A DNA stretch of 59,254 nt from Cyclobacteriaceae bacterium. GTDB lineage: Bacteria > Bacteroidota > Bacteroidia > Cytophagales > Cyclobacteriaceae. Both the position numbers and the translations under genes were made by a program. Every line of letters begins with the position of its first letter. Within the stretch, counting starts at the first letter, position 1. The stretch is taken from the NCBI GenBank assembly GCA_019638285.1, contig JAHBUB010000018.1, positions 1-59,254 on the forward strand. Reading direction: 5' to 3'. Below are positions 18,534-27,742 of the stretch, in pieces. Below the pieces are notes generated by a model. The model had not been told where the DNA came from, did not search any database, and saw only the letters and a list, made by a program, of their open reading frames with translations.

Positions 18534-20954
18534 ATGTGGAAAAACTATCTGAAAGTTGCCCTGCGCAGCATGAGGAATCAAAAATTCTATGCCTTCATCA
18601 ATATTTTCGGACTTACTGTAGGGATGGCCACTGCCCTTCTGCTATTACTTTACATAGCGGATGAAATAAGCTATGATCGTTTTCAAAAGGATGCGAACCG
18701 GATTTACCGTGTAGGCATTATAGGCAGGCTGGCAGACCAGGATTTTAATATGGCCACTTGCGCTGAGCCCATGGCCAGAACATTGGTAGAGGAAGTGCCA
18801 GAAGTAGAAGCTGCGGTCCGAATTCGACCTGTCAATCAAGTCATTGTACAATATGAGGACAAGGCCTTTACCGAAGACTGGGTGCTGCTGGCTGACTCTA
18901 ACTTCTTTTCCTTCTTTACATTCAATCTAATTGAAGGCTCAGCAGATGATGCACTAAGAGGCCCCAACAAAATGGTGCTCACTGAAAGCGCGGCAAGAAA
19001 ATACTTTAATTATCAAGGCAAAGGCGACACAAGCCCGCTGGGAAAGATTATTCTCTACGGCACACGACAATTGGCATGTGAAGTGACCGGTATTGTTCAG
19101 GATCCACCTGTCAATTCTCACTTTACCTTTAATATGCTACAGTCCATGGAAACCTGGGAAGGCTCCAAAAGAACCCAATACACCAGCAACAGCAGTTACA
19201 CTTACTATAGGTTAGCCGCCAATGCCAATCCGGATATACAATCCAAACTTGACGCCATCGTTGACAAATATGTAGGTCCAGAAATTCAAATGTATCTGGG
19301 TATCACCATGGATGAATTCCGTGCGCAAGGTGGTGGCTATCGATACGTACCAGAACGACTCACGGATATCCACTTGAAGTCTACTTTTGGAGAACAGATT
19401 CTACCCAACGGCAACATCCAATACCTTTACATATTTGGCGCTATCGGTTTGTTCATCATTGTGATTGCGTGCATCAACTTTATGAATCTCGCCACAGCGC
19501 GGTCTGCCAATCGTGCCAAGGAAGTAGGAATTAGAAAAACAATAGGGGCTGTCAAAGGACGACTCATCGCACAGTTCTTTTCTGAGTCGATATTATATGC
19601 CTTGCTGTCACTGATCATTGCTTTATTTACAGTATGGGCCATGCTTCCTTTGTTCAACCAATTGGCTGGCAAATCCATCACACTTTCAGCACTGCAATCC
19701 ATTCCTTTTGTATTGGGTATGCTGGGGCTAGTGGCCATCGTGGGGTTTGGAGCTGGAATTTATCCCGCCATCTACCTTACTTCCTTTCAACCCGTAGAGG
19801 TTCTTAAGGGGAAGGTGCGTGCCGGCTTCAAAAGTAGTGGTATCCGAAGCCTTTTGGTGACGCTGCAATTCACCATCAGTATCGTACTCATCATCTCTAC
19901 CCTTGTCGTGTTTGAGCAGGTAGACTACATTCAGAACAAGAACCTTGGCTTTTCAAAAGAGAATGTTTTGATCCTGGATAACGTGAACAAGTTGGGCAAC
20001 AACAAGAAGGCGTTCAAGGATATTCTGCAAAGACATGAAGGCATCAATTTGGTGAGTTATTCCCAATATGTTCAACCCAACATTGGCAATAGTTCTGTTT
20101 TTCGCCCCAGTGGAGAGAATGCCGAAGACATCCTTTTTGTTTATAACACGGTGGATGAAGATCACTTGCCCACAATGAAAATGGAGCTTGTCCAAGGGCG
20201 TAACTTTTCTAAAGAAATTGCCTCCGATTCAATGGCTGTAATTATGAACGAAGCTGCTTACAATCTCATCGGATGGGATAACATTGAGAATAAGGAAATA
20301 AGAGAATACAGGGAAGAAGGTTTAATCCCCTACAAAGTCATTGGTGTTTTGAAAGATTTCAACTTTGAATCGTTAAAGAATAAAGTAAGACCATTACTCT
20401 TGTTCTATGCTCCCGAAAATCAAATGATCAGCATTCAACTCAGTGGTGTTGACTTACAGGACAAGGTAAAATTTATTGGTGATCAGTGGAAAACACTTAC
20501 TGGGGGCGCGCCCTATGACTATGTATTTATTGATCAGGAGTTTGATGCTTTGTTCAGGGCCGAGCAACGCATGAGTACAATCTTTACGGTCTTCACCGTG
20601 CTGGCTATTGCTATTGCCTGTCTGGGGCTTCTTGGATTAGCTTCTTTTACTGCAGAACAACGTGCCAAAGAGATTGGTATACGCAAGGTAATGGGATCCA
20701 CTGTAACTCAGGTGGTAGTGCTCTTATCAAAAGGCTTTACCAAGTTGGTGATCATTTCCTTTGTGATTGCTGCTCCCATCTCCTATTACGGAATGAGTAC
20801 CTGGTTGGAAGGATTTGCCTATCGTATTGACATCAATCTATGGACGATTCTTGTTGGTGGTGTTTCTGCGCTGGTGATTGCATGGATTACAATAAGTTAT
20901 CAATCTTTTAAGGCAGCGAAAGCAAACCCAGCACAGTCATTGAGATCAGACTAA
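18534..20954 (+). CDS. MacB/FtsX-type ABC transporter permease
   Basis: An 806-residue membrane protein with the layout common in this phylum: two tandem FtsX-MacB_PCD modules. An N-terminal transmembrane helix follows WKNYLKVALRSMRNQKFYAF, and then comes a large periplasmic domain. Three helices surround residues 290-420 (FGAIGLFIIVIACINFMNLA, with the cytosolic coupling motif RAKEVGIRKTIGA). A second helix and periplasmic domain follow, and then a second three-helix bundle with RAKEIGIRKVMGS. The partner ATPase is not in the window. The family exports antibiotics or lipoproteins, or works in mechanotransmission. A relic of a similar C-terminus lies at 6862-7023. Confidence 0.92.
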   Translation: MWKNYLKVALRSMRNQKFYAFINIFGLTVGMATALLLLLYIADEISYDRFQKDANRIYRVGIIGRLADQDFNMATCAEPMARTLVEEVPEVEAAVRIRPVNQVIVQYEDKAFTEDWVLLADSNFFSFFTFNLIEGSADDALRGPNKMVLTESAARKYFNYQGKGDTSPLGKIILYGTRQLACEVTGIVQDPPVNSHFTFNMLQSMETWEGSKRTQYTSNSSYTYYRLAANANPDIQSKLDAIVDKYVGPEIQMYLGITMDEFRAQGGGYRYVPERLTDIHLKSTFGEQILPNGNIQYLYIFGAIGLFIIVIACINFMNLATARSANRAKEVGIRKTIGAVKGRLIAQFFSESILYALLSLIIALFTVWAMLPLFNQLAGKSITLSALQSIPFVLGMLGLVAIVGFGAGIYPAIYLTSFQPVEVLKGKVRAGFKSSGIRSLLVTLQFTISIVLIISTLVVFEQVDYIQNKNLGFSKENVLILDNVNKLGNNKKAFKDILQRHEGINLVSYSQYVQPNIGNSSVFRPSGENAEDILFVYNTVDEDHLPTMKMELVQGRNFSKEIASDSMAVIMNEAAYNLIGWDNIENKEIREYREEGLIPYKVIGVLKDFNFESLKNKVRPLLLFYAPENQMISIQLSGVDLQDKVKFIGDQWKTLTGGAPYDYVFIDQEFDALFRAEQRMSTIFTVFTVLAIAIACLGLLGLASFTAEQRAKEIGIRKVMGSTVTQVVVLLSKGFTKLVIISFVIAAPISYYGMSTWLEGFAYRIDINLWTILVGGVSALVIAWITISYQSFKAAKANPAQSLRSD

Positions 20955-21110
20955 TCTAAATCACCTTTGTAAACGCATTAACTCTATTTCCAAAGCTGTC
21001 GTCTTTCTGAGCGTAAGCGAAGAATCTAAAATTATTCCAACTTGAGATTCTTCGGTCGTCCTGCGTCCTCCCTCTGAAAGACGCAATCCTTGTAAATATG
21101 ATACTGAGTT

Positions 21111-21195
21111 GCTATTTCTCTTTTACAACTACTGGCGCTTTCCAAAAATCGCTGCTCGCCTTTTGTGAACGTGCCAACTCTCCTCCTAAAGCTGC
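21111..21195 (-). pseudogene. Fragment of an M14 peptidase C-terminus
   Basis: Read on the minus strand this gives ALGGELARSQKASSDFWKAP, then VVVKEK and a stop. That is almost the same as the intact neighbour's end (GGELARSQQANSDFWKAP, then VVTKEK and stop). Nothing upstream continues the gene, so it is a broken tandem copy. Confidence 0.8.
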
Positions 21196-21349
21196 CGTCT
21201 TTCTGAGCGTGAGCGCGCGTCCGCCTACTGGCGGGAAGAATCTCTAGCGCAAGCAAAGAATCTATAATTATTCCAACTTGAGATTCTTCGGTCGTCCTGC
21301 GTCCTCCCTCTGAAAGACGAAATCCTTGTAAGGGATGAATACTGAGTTG

Positions 21350-21450
21350 TTATTTCTCTTTTACAACCATTGGGGATTCTTCGGTCGTACCTCCCTCAGA
21401 ATGACGTGGAGCCTTTTGTGAACGTGCCAACACTCCTCCTAAAGCTGCCG
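21350..21450 (-). pseudogene. Fragment of an M14 peptidase C-terminus interrupted by a repeat
   Basis: The minus strand gives LGGVLARSQKAP and then, after about 16 residues of unrelated sequence from the intergenic repeat, MVVKEK and a stop. The DFWK core of the M14 end has been replaced by the short repeat (words CATTCTGAG and GAAGAATC). This is a second, more rearranged copy of the gene end. Confidence 0.72.
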
Positions 21451-21580
21451 CCATTCTGAGCGTGAGCGCGCGTCCGCCTACTGGCGGGAAGAATCTCTAG
21501 CGCAAGCGAAGAATCTATAATTATTCCAACTTGAGATTCTTTCGGTCGTCCTGCGTACCCCCTCTGAATGACGTAAATTA

Positions 21581-24247
21581 TTACTTCTCTTTTGTAACAA
21601 CAGGGGCTTTCCAAAAATCACTGTTGGCTTGTTGGGATCTGGCCAGCTCCCCTCCATAGTACAATGAATTGAAAAGGATTTTGAAGGTACCATACGGCTG
21701 ACCACGCCATTGCGGTCTATAGCCATGAAGGATGACGTGCCCCTCTCCATATTTCACATCCAAGGAAGCCGCATATCCATTCAGGTATTTCTCACCTAGT
21801 AAGTACCCTGACATCAGGGGGGAGCCCTGGCTTTTGTATTTTGCCAGTGCCTGTCCTTCAAACCCATCCAGGGTGGTAAATACCGGGCTGTCATCCACAA
21901 AAACATTTGCCCTCACATCTACACCCGCCATTACCGGATGTTGCGTATTGACTTCTACTTCAAGAATTGATCCGCCTGTAAAAAAATCTTTTCTGTTTAT
22001 TCCCTTCACTACGTTCTTCACCGGAAGATGCAACGCCTCTATGGCAAAGTCACTGCTTTCATTAAGACATACCAACGTACCTCCCTGGCGAACAAATTCT
22101 TCCAATCCCAAGATACCTGCATCTCCCAACCCACCTTCATATTGTGGCGGAACAGATCCCTTTTTAAATCCATTTATAATAGACGAAGGGCGATCTGCAG
22201 CCATTACGATCACATCAAAACGGGACCGCAAGGCTCCTGACTGAAAATCGTTGTTACCAATATTATCAAATGGAAACCCAAAGCATTCTAACAGCCAGCG
22301 TGTCCAACCTTCATCCATATTGGGTCGCCATGGACGGTAAAGACCAATACGCGGTTTCACGGCTACTCCTTTTGACGAGTTGGTGAGTTGTGCATTGAGC
22401 GCCAAATCCCTTACCCCATTGTCCATCACACTTTTGGAGACTCCGCTGATTACGTACTTGCCATTATCATATTTCACAGTACCTCCTGCCTTCAGGGCAC
22501 TGTTGATCATGCGAAATGAATTGTTTTCTTTAGGATCAACTAAAAGCGATGATCCACTTCCAGTAATCTTTCCTGCAGGCGCTAAGATAGCCGCTGCAGT
22601 GGCATTTGAATTGAAACCAAGACCAGGAGCAAAGTCTGCGGGATAAGCATCTCTGTCACCAATTTCTTTCCAATCTGTTGGGTTGCCTTTCAATGGCTGA
22701 ATGGAATTTCTCACCTCTGCGGTTAACGGTGATGCCGCTGCCACTACACGGGCACCAAACTGGAGCGGCATAGTCCACCCTGCAGCATCATAGGGTTGCT
22801 CAGGAGGACCATCCGGATATTCACGCAAGTCGGGATAAGACTGGCGATCAAATACCTGACGGACCAATTCGGCATACTCCTGTTCCATAGGGATTATCCA
22901 GGTACCTTTCTCATAAGTAACTCCATCGAATTCGACAGCCTTGTTCAACTGGCCTATCTTTACGCCATTGAAGGCCAATCTTCTCAACATCTCCACGGCA
23001 CTCATAGGATCACGCTGTTGCTGCGAGATAAAATAAGCATAAGGTGGCTCTTTGGTATATTTTTCTATTGTGCCTTTTGCCGATTGATATCTTCCGTACA
23101 ATAGTTCGTGCCCATACTTTGATGCATAGTCTAACACTGCCAAAGAGGCCGTCTGCATATAGGCCATGGCATCACTGATTCTCCACCAGCCCCCTTTCCA
23201 GGGACTGTTGTACAATGACTCTGTTCTCAAATCTGCTTTGTCTTTTGGAAAATCATAGATGGTATAGAAGCCGGGAGTTGCATAATTATACAATGCGGTC
23301 TCTGTCCAAAAGGAAGGCGTGTTTTGTAGCACCGGCATGTAGTCAATATACCCTGGATACCAGGCATCATATCCGGTACCCATGTGCACTGCACCCGGTT
23401 GGTTGTTGATCTCCAACGATTGGGCAATGGCCATTCCAATCATATTCACCTCTCTTGCAATGATAGGAGGTGTTTGGGTAGCAACGGGTTCGGCAAAAGG
23501 GGGCAACCAAATTCTGGTAGGAAAGGGAGATGTCTGATGTTGCACGTAAATGATGTTGGGCTCCCATTCTCTCCAGGTGCGCTCCATCACACGTGATTCA
23601 ATCATGTTGAGCATGTAGGCATCCCGGTTGTTGTCATGACCTACATACTTTTGGTACAATTTAGGGAGTGGTGCTACCTCATAGGGTGTTCCCACATTGG
23701 AAAGATACCAATCCGCTACCATGGTTTGCCCGTCAGGGTTGATGGTAGGGTAAAGCATGAGTACCACATTGTCCAAAATGCTCTTCATTTTTGGTGTGTC
23801 CGCTTTACTTAAGATTTCATATACCAAAGTCAGCGTGTGATTGGGGCCTGCTACCTCTGTGGCGTGAACTCCACCATCAATGTGTACAATGGGCTTTCCG
23901 GAAGCAGCCAAGGCTTTGGCCTCGCTTTCTGACAAACCTTCAGGATGTGCCAATCGCTTCGTAATGTTTTTAATGTTCTCAATATTATCGAGGTTTTGTT
24001 TGGATGAAATCAGCGCACAGTACCATTCGCGGCCTTCAGAAGTGTATCCGACCTGTATCAACTTCAATTTGTCTGTAGCCGCTTCCAGCTTTCGCATATA
24101 GGCTATGCTTTGCTCATAAGTAGCCAAGTGGAAATCAGCACCTGCTTCAAATCCAAGTGTTTCTTTAGGGGTGGGAATTTGCGAATAACCTGTTATAGCA
24201 ATTATAAGGCATAAAAACCCCATCAGGAGGGTGTAAAACTTATTCAT
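21581..24247 (-). CDS. Exported M14-family zinc carboxypeptidase-like protein
   Basis: The start at 24247 (MNKFYTLLMGFLCLIIAITGYSQ) begins a signal peptide and gives 888 residues; an extended frame to 24391 overlaps the channel gene's end and is rejected. The N-terminal peptidase_M14 domain (about residues 30-400) shows the zinc motif HATE in DGGVHATEVAG, then PTINPDGQ, a third ligand in YVQHQTS and the general-base Glu in FWTETALY. The long C-terminal part includes a glutamine-amidotransferase-like/ThuA-like fold region (VRQGGTLVCLNESSDFA). It is probably a periplasmic peptidase. Its 3' end is the source of the broken copies downstream. Confidence 0.9.
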   Translation of the reverse strand: MNKFYTLLMGFLCLIIAITGYSQIPTPKETLGFEAGADFHLATYEQSIAYMRKLEAATDKLKLIQVGYTSEGREWYCALISSKQNLDNIENIKNITKRLAHPEGLSESEAKALAASGKPIVHIDGGVHATEVAGPNHTLTLVYEILSKADTPKMKSILDNVVLMLYPTINPDGQTMVADWYLSNVGTPYEVAPLPKLYQKYVGHDNNRDAYMLNMIESRVMERTWREWEPNIIYVQHQTSPFPTRIWLPPFAEPVATQTPPIIAREVNMIGMAIAQSLEINNQPGAVHMGTGYDAWYPGYIDYMPVLQNTPSFWTETALYNYATPGFYTIYDFPKDKADLRTESLYNSPWKGGWWRISDAMAYMQTASLAVLDYASKYGHELLYGRYQSAKGTIEKYTKEPPYAYFISQQQRDPMSAVEMLRRLAFNGVKIGQLNKAVEFDGVTYEKGTWIIPMEQEYAELVRQVFDRQSYPDLREYPDGPPEQPYDAAGWTMPLQFGARVVAAASPLTAEVRNSIQPLKGNPTDWKEIGDRDAYPADFAPGLGFNSNATAAAILAPAGKITGSGSSLLVDPKENNSFRMINSALKAGGTVKYDNGKYVISGVSKSVMDNGVRDLALNAQLTNSSKGVAVKPRIGLYRPWRPNMDEGWTRWLLECFGFPFDNIGNNDFQSGALRSRFDVIVMAADRPSSIINGFKKGSVPPQYEGGLGDAGILGLEEFVRQGGTLVCLNESSDFAIEALHLPVKNVVKGINRKDFFTGGSILEVEVNTQHPVMAGVDVRANVFVDDSPVFTTLDGFEGQALAKYKSQGSPLMSGYLLGEKYLNGYAASLDVKYGEGHVILHGYRPQWRGQPYGTFKILFNSLYYGGELARSQQANSDFWKAPVVTKEK

Positions 24248-24305
24248 TTTTCCAATATTATTTGATCTGTAATGTTCAACACAATTTTGAACAATCAAAG
24301 AGAAA

Positions 24306-25310
24306 TTACACACAGTACATCTGAATTTTTTTGAGACTATCATGGGAGCCCAGCACAATGAGGATATCCCCTTTCTTAATGATCGTTTCACTGTTGGGGT
24401 CGAAGATAAATCCCTTTTCAGGATCTTTAACCCCTATCACTGTGGCACCCGTATTTTTGCAGATGTCCAATTCTTTGATGGTCTTATTTTTATATACATC
24501 CTTTAACTCATTGAACATGAGTTCTTCTAATTGCAAGCCCTGGTTTTTAATTCCTGTTAGTATTTCCAGAAATTCAATCACATGGGGTTGTGTGATTAAA
24601 TGCGCCATATGAATGCCACCCATAGCAAATGGTTTCACCACCTTATTGGCTCCGGCCCTATATAATTTCTTTTCTGCACTTTCTTCTGAGGCCCTTGCAA
24701 TGATGTTCAGATTGGGATTGATTCCTTTGGCAGTGATGCAAATGATCATATTGCTAGAATCATCCGGCAGGGTAACAATCAACGAGGCTGCTGTATCAAT
24801 GCGCGCTTTCATTAGTACCTCTTCACGGGTGGCATCTTCTTTTACAATCTGAAAATGCGGATTTTCTGGCAGGTATTGCAATGCTTGAGGACTATTCTCA
24901 ATCAGAATGAACTGCTGTTTACTTTTTAACAACTCATCGCAGGTTTTCGCGCCTGTCTTTCCATAGCCCACTACGATCACATGATTGTTCACTTTCTTTG
25001 CTCTATTATTAAAAATGAATGTAGTAAATATTTTTTTGAACTCACCTTCAAAGATATAACGGCTTATCGCAGATACGATATAGGCATAAATGCCCAAATT
25101 AATTATCATGTAAGCACTGGCGAATAGCTTGCCATGATCGCTCAAAGGGGAAACTTCACTAAAACCCACCGTGGACACCACGAGCATAGTCATGTAAAAG
25201 GCATTGAGAAGGGAGTAACCTTCGAGTACTGAGAAACCAATAATACCTGTGGCAATGCTTACCAACAGTATTAATGCCGCTATTAAAAAAGTTCTGACAG
25301 AATCCCTCAT
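24306..25310 (-). CDS. Potassium channel with RCK (TrkA-N/TrkA-C) domains
   Basis: A 334-residue protein with two transmembrane helices flanking a pore loop (about residues 1-85). A TrkA-N Rossmann domain with the dinucleotide motif VVGYGKTG follows (about 110-230), then a TrkA-C domain (about 250-334, with KGDILIVLGS). The architecture is that of MthK/Kch-type channels gated by a cytosolic ligand. The filter reads TVGFSEV instead of the usual TVGYGD, so ion selectivity is not certain. It lies 58 bp upstream of the M14 peptidase on the same strand and diverges from the APC transporter. Confidence 0.88.
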   Translation of the reverse strand: MRDSVRTFLIAALILLVSIATGIIGFSVLEGYSLLNAFYMTMLVVSTVGFSEVSPLSDHGKLFASAYMIINLGIYAYIVSAISRYIFEGEFKKIFTTFIFNNRAKKVNNHVIVVGYGKTGAKTCDELLKSKQQFILIENSPQALQYLPENPHFQIVKEDATREEVLMKARIDTAASLIVTLPDDSSNMIICITAKGINPNLNIIARASEESAEKKLYRAGANKVVKPFAMGGIHMAHLITQPHVIEFLEILTGIKNQGLQLEELMFNELKDVYKNKTIKELDICKNTGATVIGVKDPEKGFIFDPNSETIIKKGDILIVLGSHDSLKKIQMYCV

Positions 25311-25392
25311 GCAGCGTTAACCTCCTAATTAATTGTATTTATATTTAAGCCGTTAGCATACCTAAATATATACAATCAAGCCATCAGTAAAG

Positions 25393-26859
25393 TTGAAAAA
25401 TAATAATCTATCGCGTCATCTGGGCTTACTGGGCCTTGCATCCACAGGGATATGTTCCATGTTGGGCGCTTCTATTTATGTGGTGCCCTTCATGATACAA
25501 CGGAATGTGCCCGGCATAGGACCCTATGTACTACCTGCATTTTTGGTGGCGGCATTGCCAGCCATACTTGCTGCGCTTGCTTACAGCATTCTGGCATCGG
25601 CCATGCCCCGGGCGGGTGGAAGTTATATTTATGCCAGCCGGGGACTTCATCCCTATCTTGGGTTTGTAGCCAGCTTTTCACAATGGTTTGGACTCTCCAT
25701 TGTTATTGGAGTAATATCCTATGTGATCATTCCTTTTTTCAGGGACATCGCTACCGAATTGGCTATGCCACAATTAGCAAGTGCCTTGGACAGTGGCATC
25801 ATCCGGGTAACGCTCTCGCTCCTGTTGCTATGGTTGTTTGTATACGTCAACGTCAGAGGCGTAAAATCATACGAGCGTACTGTGATTCCGTTGATGCTTC
25901 TCATGTTTGCTTTAGGAGCCGTTGTTATTGTAGCGGGTTTCCTATTCAATCACCATGATTTTCAACTTGCTGTGCCAGACTTTAAGATAACCCCCTCCGA
26001 TGTTACACTCAGTGTCAGTACTTTTCTTGCCGCTGCAGCCATTCTTTTTTCCAGTTTTATCGGTTTCGATTCCATTGCTCAGGCTGGAGGTGAAGCCAAG
26101 AATCCTGCTACTGCCCTGCCCAAAGCCATTGCCATTGCCGTGCTCACTGTGGGTGGATTTTACTTTTTATTTACTGCCGCAGTGTACCATGCGGTGCCCT
26201 GGCAATTTATTGCACAAGAGGCCATGACCAAAGACATCACCGCTGCAGGGGTGTTGAGCTATCTGCTTCCCTCCGGCTGGGCCATATTAATTGTAGCGGG
26301 GGCTGCCATTGCACTACTCAATGACTTACCTGCCATGATCTTGTCCGTTTCGCGGCTGATGTTTGCCTGGGCGGAAGATGGTATTTTCCCAAAGTTTATA
26401 TCCAGAATAAATGCAAAACACCATACCCCCACTAACGCAATTATCGGAAGTGGCGTGATGGCATCCATCGGTATTCTGGGAAGTCACTTTGCAGGCGATT
26501 TCTTTCTAGGCATCGATATTATGGTCACCTCCATGTTAGTAAACTTTCTACTTATGTGTGTAACGGTGATCTCATTGCCGAAACATAACCCCGAACTGGC
26601 GAAAGAAGTGAAGGTAATCACCCATAGAAAATTACAATTGATACTTGCCATTGCTGGTGTGGTACTATTGACAGGCTTCCTCTGCATTCATACTTATAAA
26701 GACCTTACCTCCCAGGTGGAGCAATGGTACTTTCACTCTACTCCAGTGTGGATTATTGTAATGACCGTGGCCAGCCTTGTTTACTATAAAGAACGAAGGG
26801 CCTTGGAGAAGAGTGGTGTAGATACCAAAACGTTGTTTAGAGCGTTGCCGGAGGAGTAG
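25393..26859 (+). CDS. APC-superfamily amino acid permease
   Basis: A 488-residue protein with about 12 hydrophobic helices. The first has the APC signature (GICSMLGASIYVVPFMI, equivalent to the GxGIG substrate loop), followed by AYSILASAMPRAGGSYIYASRGL and FIGFDSIAQAGGEAKNPATALPKAI, all typical of APC transporters. The proposed start is a TTG codon, because no ATG lies near the conserved N-terminus. A shorter product from an internal ATG would lose part of helix 1. It probably exchanges or imports amino acids or amines. It is divergent from the K+ channel with an 82-bp intergenic region. Confidence 0.88.
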   Translation: MKNNNLSRHLGLLGLASTGICSMLGASIYVVPFMIQRNVPGIGPYVLPAFLVAALPAILAALAYSILASAMPRAGGSYIYASRGLHPYLGFVASFSQWFGLSIVIGVISYVIIPFFRDIATELAMPQLASALDSGIIRVTLSLLLLWLFVYVNVRGVKSYERTVIPLMLLMFALGAVVIVAGFLFNHHDFQLAVPDFKITPSDVTLSVSTFLAAAAILFSSFIGFDSIAQAGGEAKNPATALPKAIAIAVLTVGGFYFLFTAAVYHAVPWQFIAQEAMTKDITAAGVLSYLLPSGWAILIVAGAAIALLNDLPAMILSVSRLMFAWAEDGIFPKFISRINAKHHTPTNAIIGSGVMASIGILGSHFAGDFFLGIDIMVTSMLVNFLLMCVTVISLPKHNPELAKEVKVITHRKLQLILAIAGVVLLTGFLCIHTYKDLTSQVEQWYFHSTPVWIIVMTVASLVYYKERRALEKSGVDTKTLFRALPEE

Positions 26860-26866
26860 GTAGATT

Positions 26867-26950
26867 TTAGTCCTGAGTCTTGAGTTATTAGTCTTGGGTC
26901 CTTAGTCTTGGGTCCTTAGTCTTGGGTCCTTAGTCTTGAGTCTTGAGTGG
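26867..26950. repeat. Short tandem repeat, 14-bp unit
   Basis: Three consecutive copies of TTAGTCTTGGGTCC (26888-26929) are flanked by degenerate copies (TTAGTCCTGAG, TTAGTCTTGAGTCTTGAG). It is related to the words at 12100-12181. It lies between two convergent genes and has no coding content. Confidence 0.85.
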
Positions 26951-26963
26951 ATATGTTTTAGAA

Positions 26964-26998
26964 TAAAAAAACCTCTGCAGATATCATACAGAGGTTTT
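26964..26998 (-). terminator. Rho-independent terminator
   Basis: AAAACCTCTG (26967-26976) pairs perfectly with CAGAGGTTTT (26989-26998). On the minus strand the stem is followed by a run of seven T, so it ends the unknown gene at 27017-27742. Confidence 0.85.
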
Positions 26999-27016
26999 AA
27001 AGGAATGTGAAAGGTT

Positions 27017-27742
27017 TCATCTGATTCTGGGTTTAGTGAAACTTACTTCTTTCAACTGGACAGACTCTTGACTGCGATTGCCAAACTCTACCCGCACATA
27101 GCTTTTTACAGCTGTTGCATTGCTAAGTACTGCATCCACGCCTTGGTACAACACCTTATTGCGGTGGATCCTCGCATTGCTTAGCGCCACTTTGGCTTTT
27201 GACCAATTCTCATTCAATCCTTTGAGTTCTTCTGCCTTCTCCAGCAAAGCTGAAGGTTGCAGATCATTAGAATGAGTCTGGTACGAAGGGAGCTCCATGA
27301 CTAACTGTGCAAACCTTAAGAAGTTATGTGCTCGGGCTACAAAGCTCATCTGGTTGACAGACCGCGCAGTTAAGGATTCATCTTCGCTGTCCTCGCTGGG
27401 CACAGGAAGCCTTTCCTTACCTTCTCGATACCCGTTGATCAGGCGGGAGTAGTAGTAGGCATGCGCCAGTCTTCCTGAAGGCACCTGAGAAGCTTTCATC
27501 GTGCCGATGATTCGGGATACCAGTTGGTGGAGTGCTTTAAACTCTTGTTCCCGGTCATCGGTGGCTATGCTCAGCGCATTCCGTTTAAGTGAAACATGTT
27601 GCAATGAACTTTGTGCTTCCTTGAGCAAGGCTCTCATTGCTTTAAGCTGGAGGGTTTGACGACCGGGGTTATACGTACCTCCGTACCCGGTGCAGATGTC
27701 TACTAGCCTAGAGTAGCTTTCCACGTTTTTCGCATGTGACAT
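27017..27742 (-). CDS. Conserved-looking protein of unknown function, mostly helical
   Basis: I do not recognise a named domain. The 241-residue product has no signal peptide or membrane segment. It is rich in Leu, Ala, Lys and Glu in amphipathic patterns and probably all-helical. Distinctive segments are DICTGYGGTYNPGRQTLQL, SLKRNALS, AHAYYYSRLINGYREG and NARIHRNKVLYQG. Similar proteins seem familiar from other Bacteroidota, which is recollection and not a search. It has a clean terminator and an AT-rich promoter region containing an inverted repeat (27786-27804). It is the last gene before the CRISPR array, but nothing in the sequence links it to immunity. Confidence 0.75.
   Translation of the reverse strand: MSHAKNVESYSRLVDICTGYGGTYNPGRQTLQLKAMRALLKEAQSSLQHVSLKRNALSIATDDREQEFKALHQLVSRIIGTMKASQVPSGRLAHAYYYSRLINGYREGKERLPVPSEDSEDESLTARSVNQMSFVARAHNFLRFAQLVMELPSYQTHSNDLQPSALLEKAEELKGLNENWSKAKVALSNARIHRNKVLYQGVDAVLSNATAVKSYVRVEFGNRSQESVQLKEVSFTKPRIR

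Larger units (their letters stand above)
20963..21580. repeat. Decayed tandem array: M14 gene 3'-end copies alternating with an intergenic repeat
   Basis: The interval between the permease and the M14 peptidase is made of about three repeats of a composite unit. One part is a degenerate copy of the M14 peptidase 3' end (near 20963-21000, 21111-21195 and 21350-21450). The other is a roughly 90-130 bp intergenic element with the recurring words TTCTGAGCGTGAGCG, GAAGAATCT, TTATTCCAACTTGAGATTC and TTCGGTCGTCCTGCGT. Each element is partly self-complementary (AGATTCTTC against GAAGAATCT). No intact gene lies here. Confidence 0.8.

Noticed and set aside
20963-21580. A possible CRISPR-like or transposon array between the permease and M14 genes
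   Set aside because: Units are long, unequal and include pieces of the adjacent gene, with no regular spacers or transposase.
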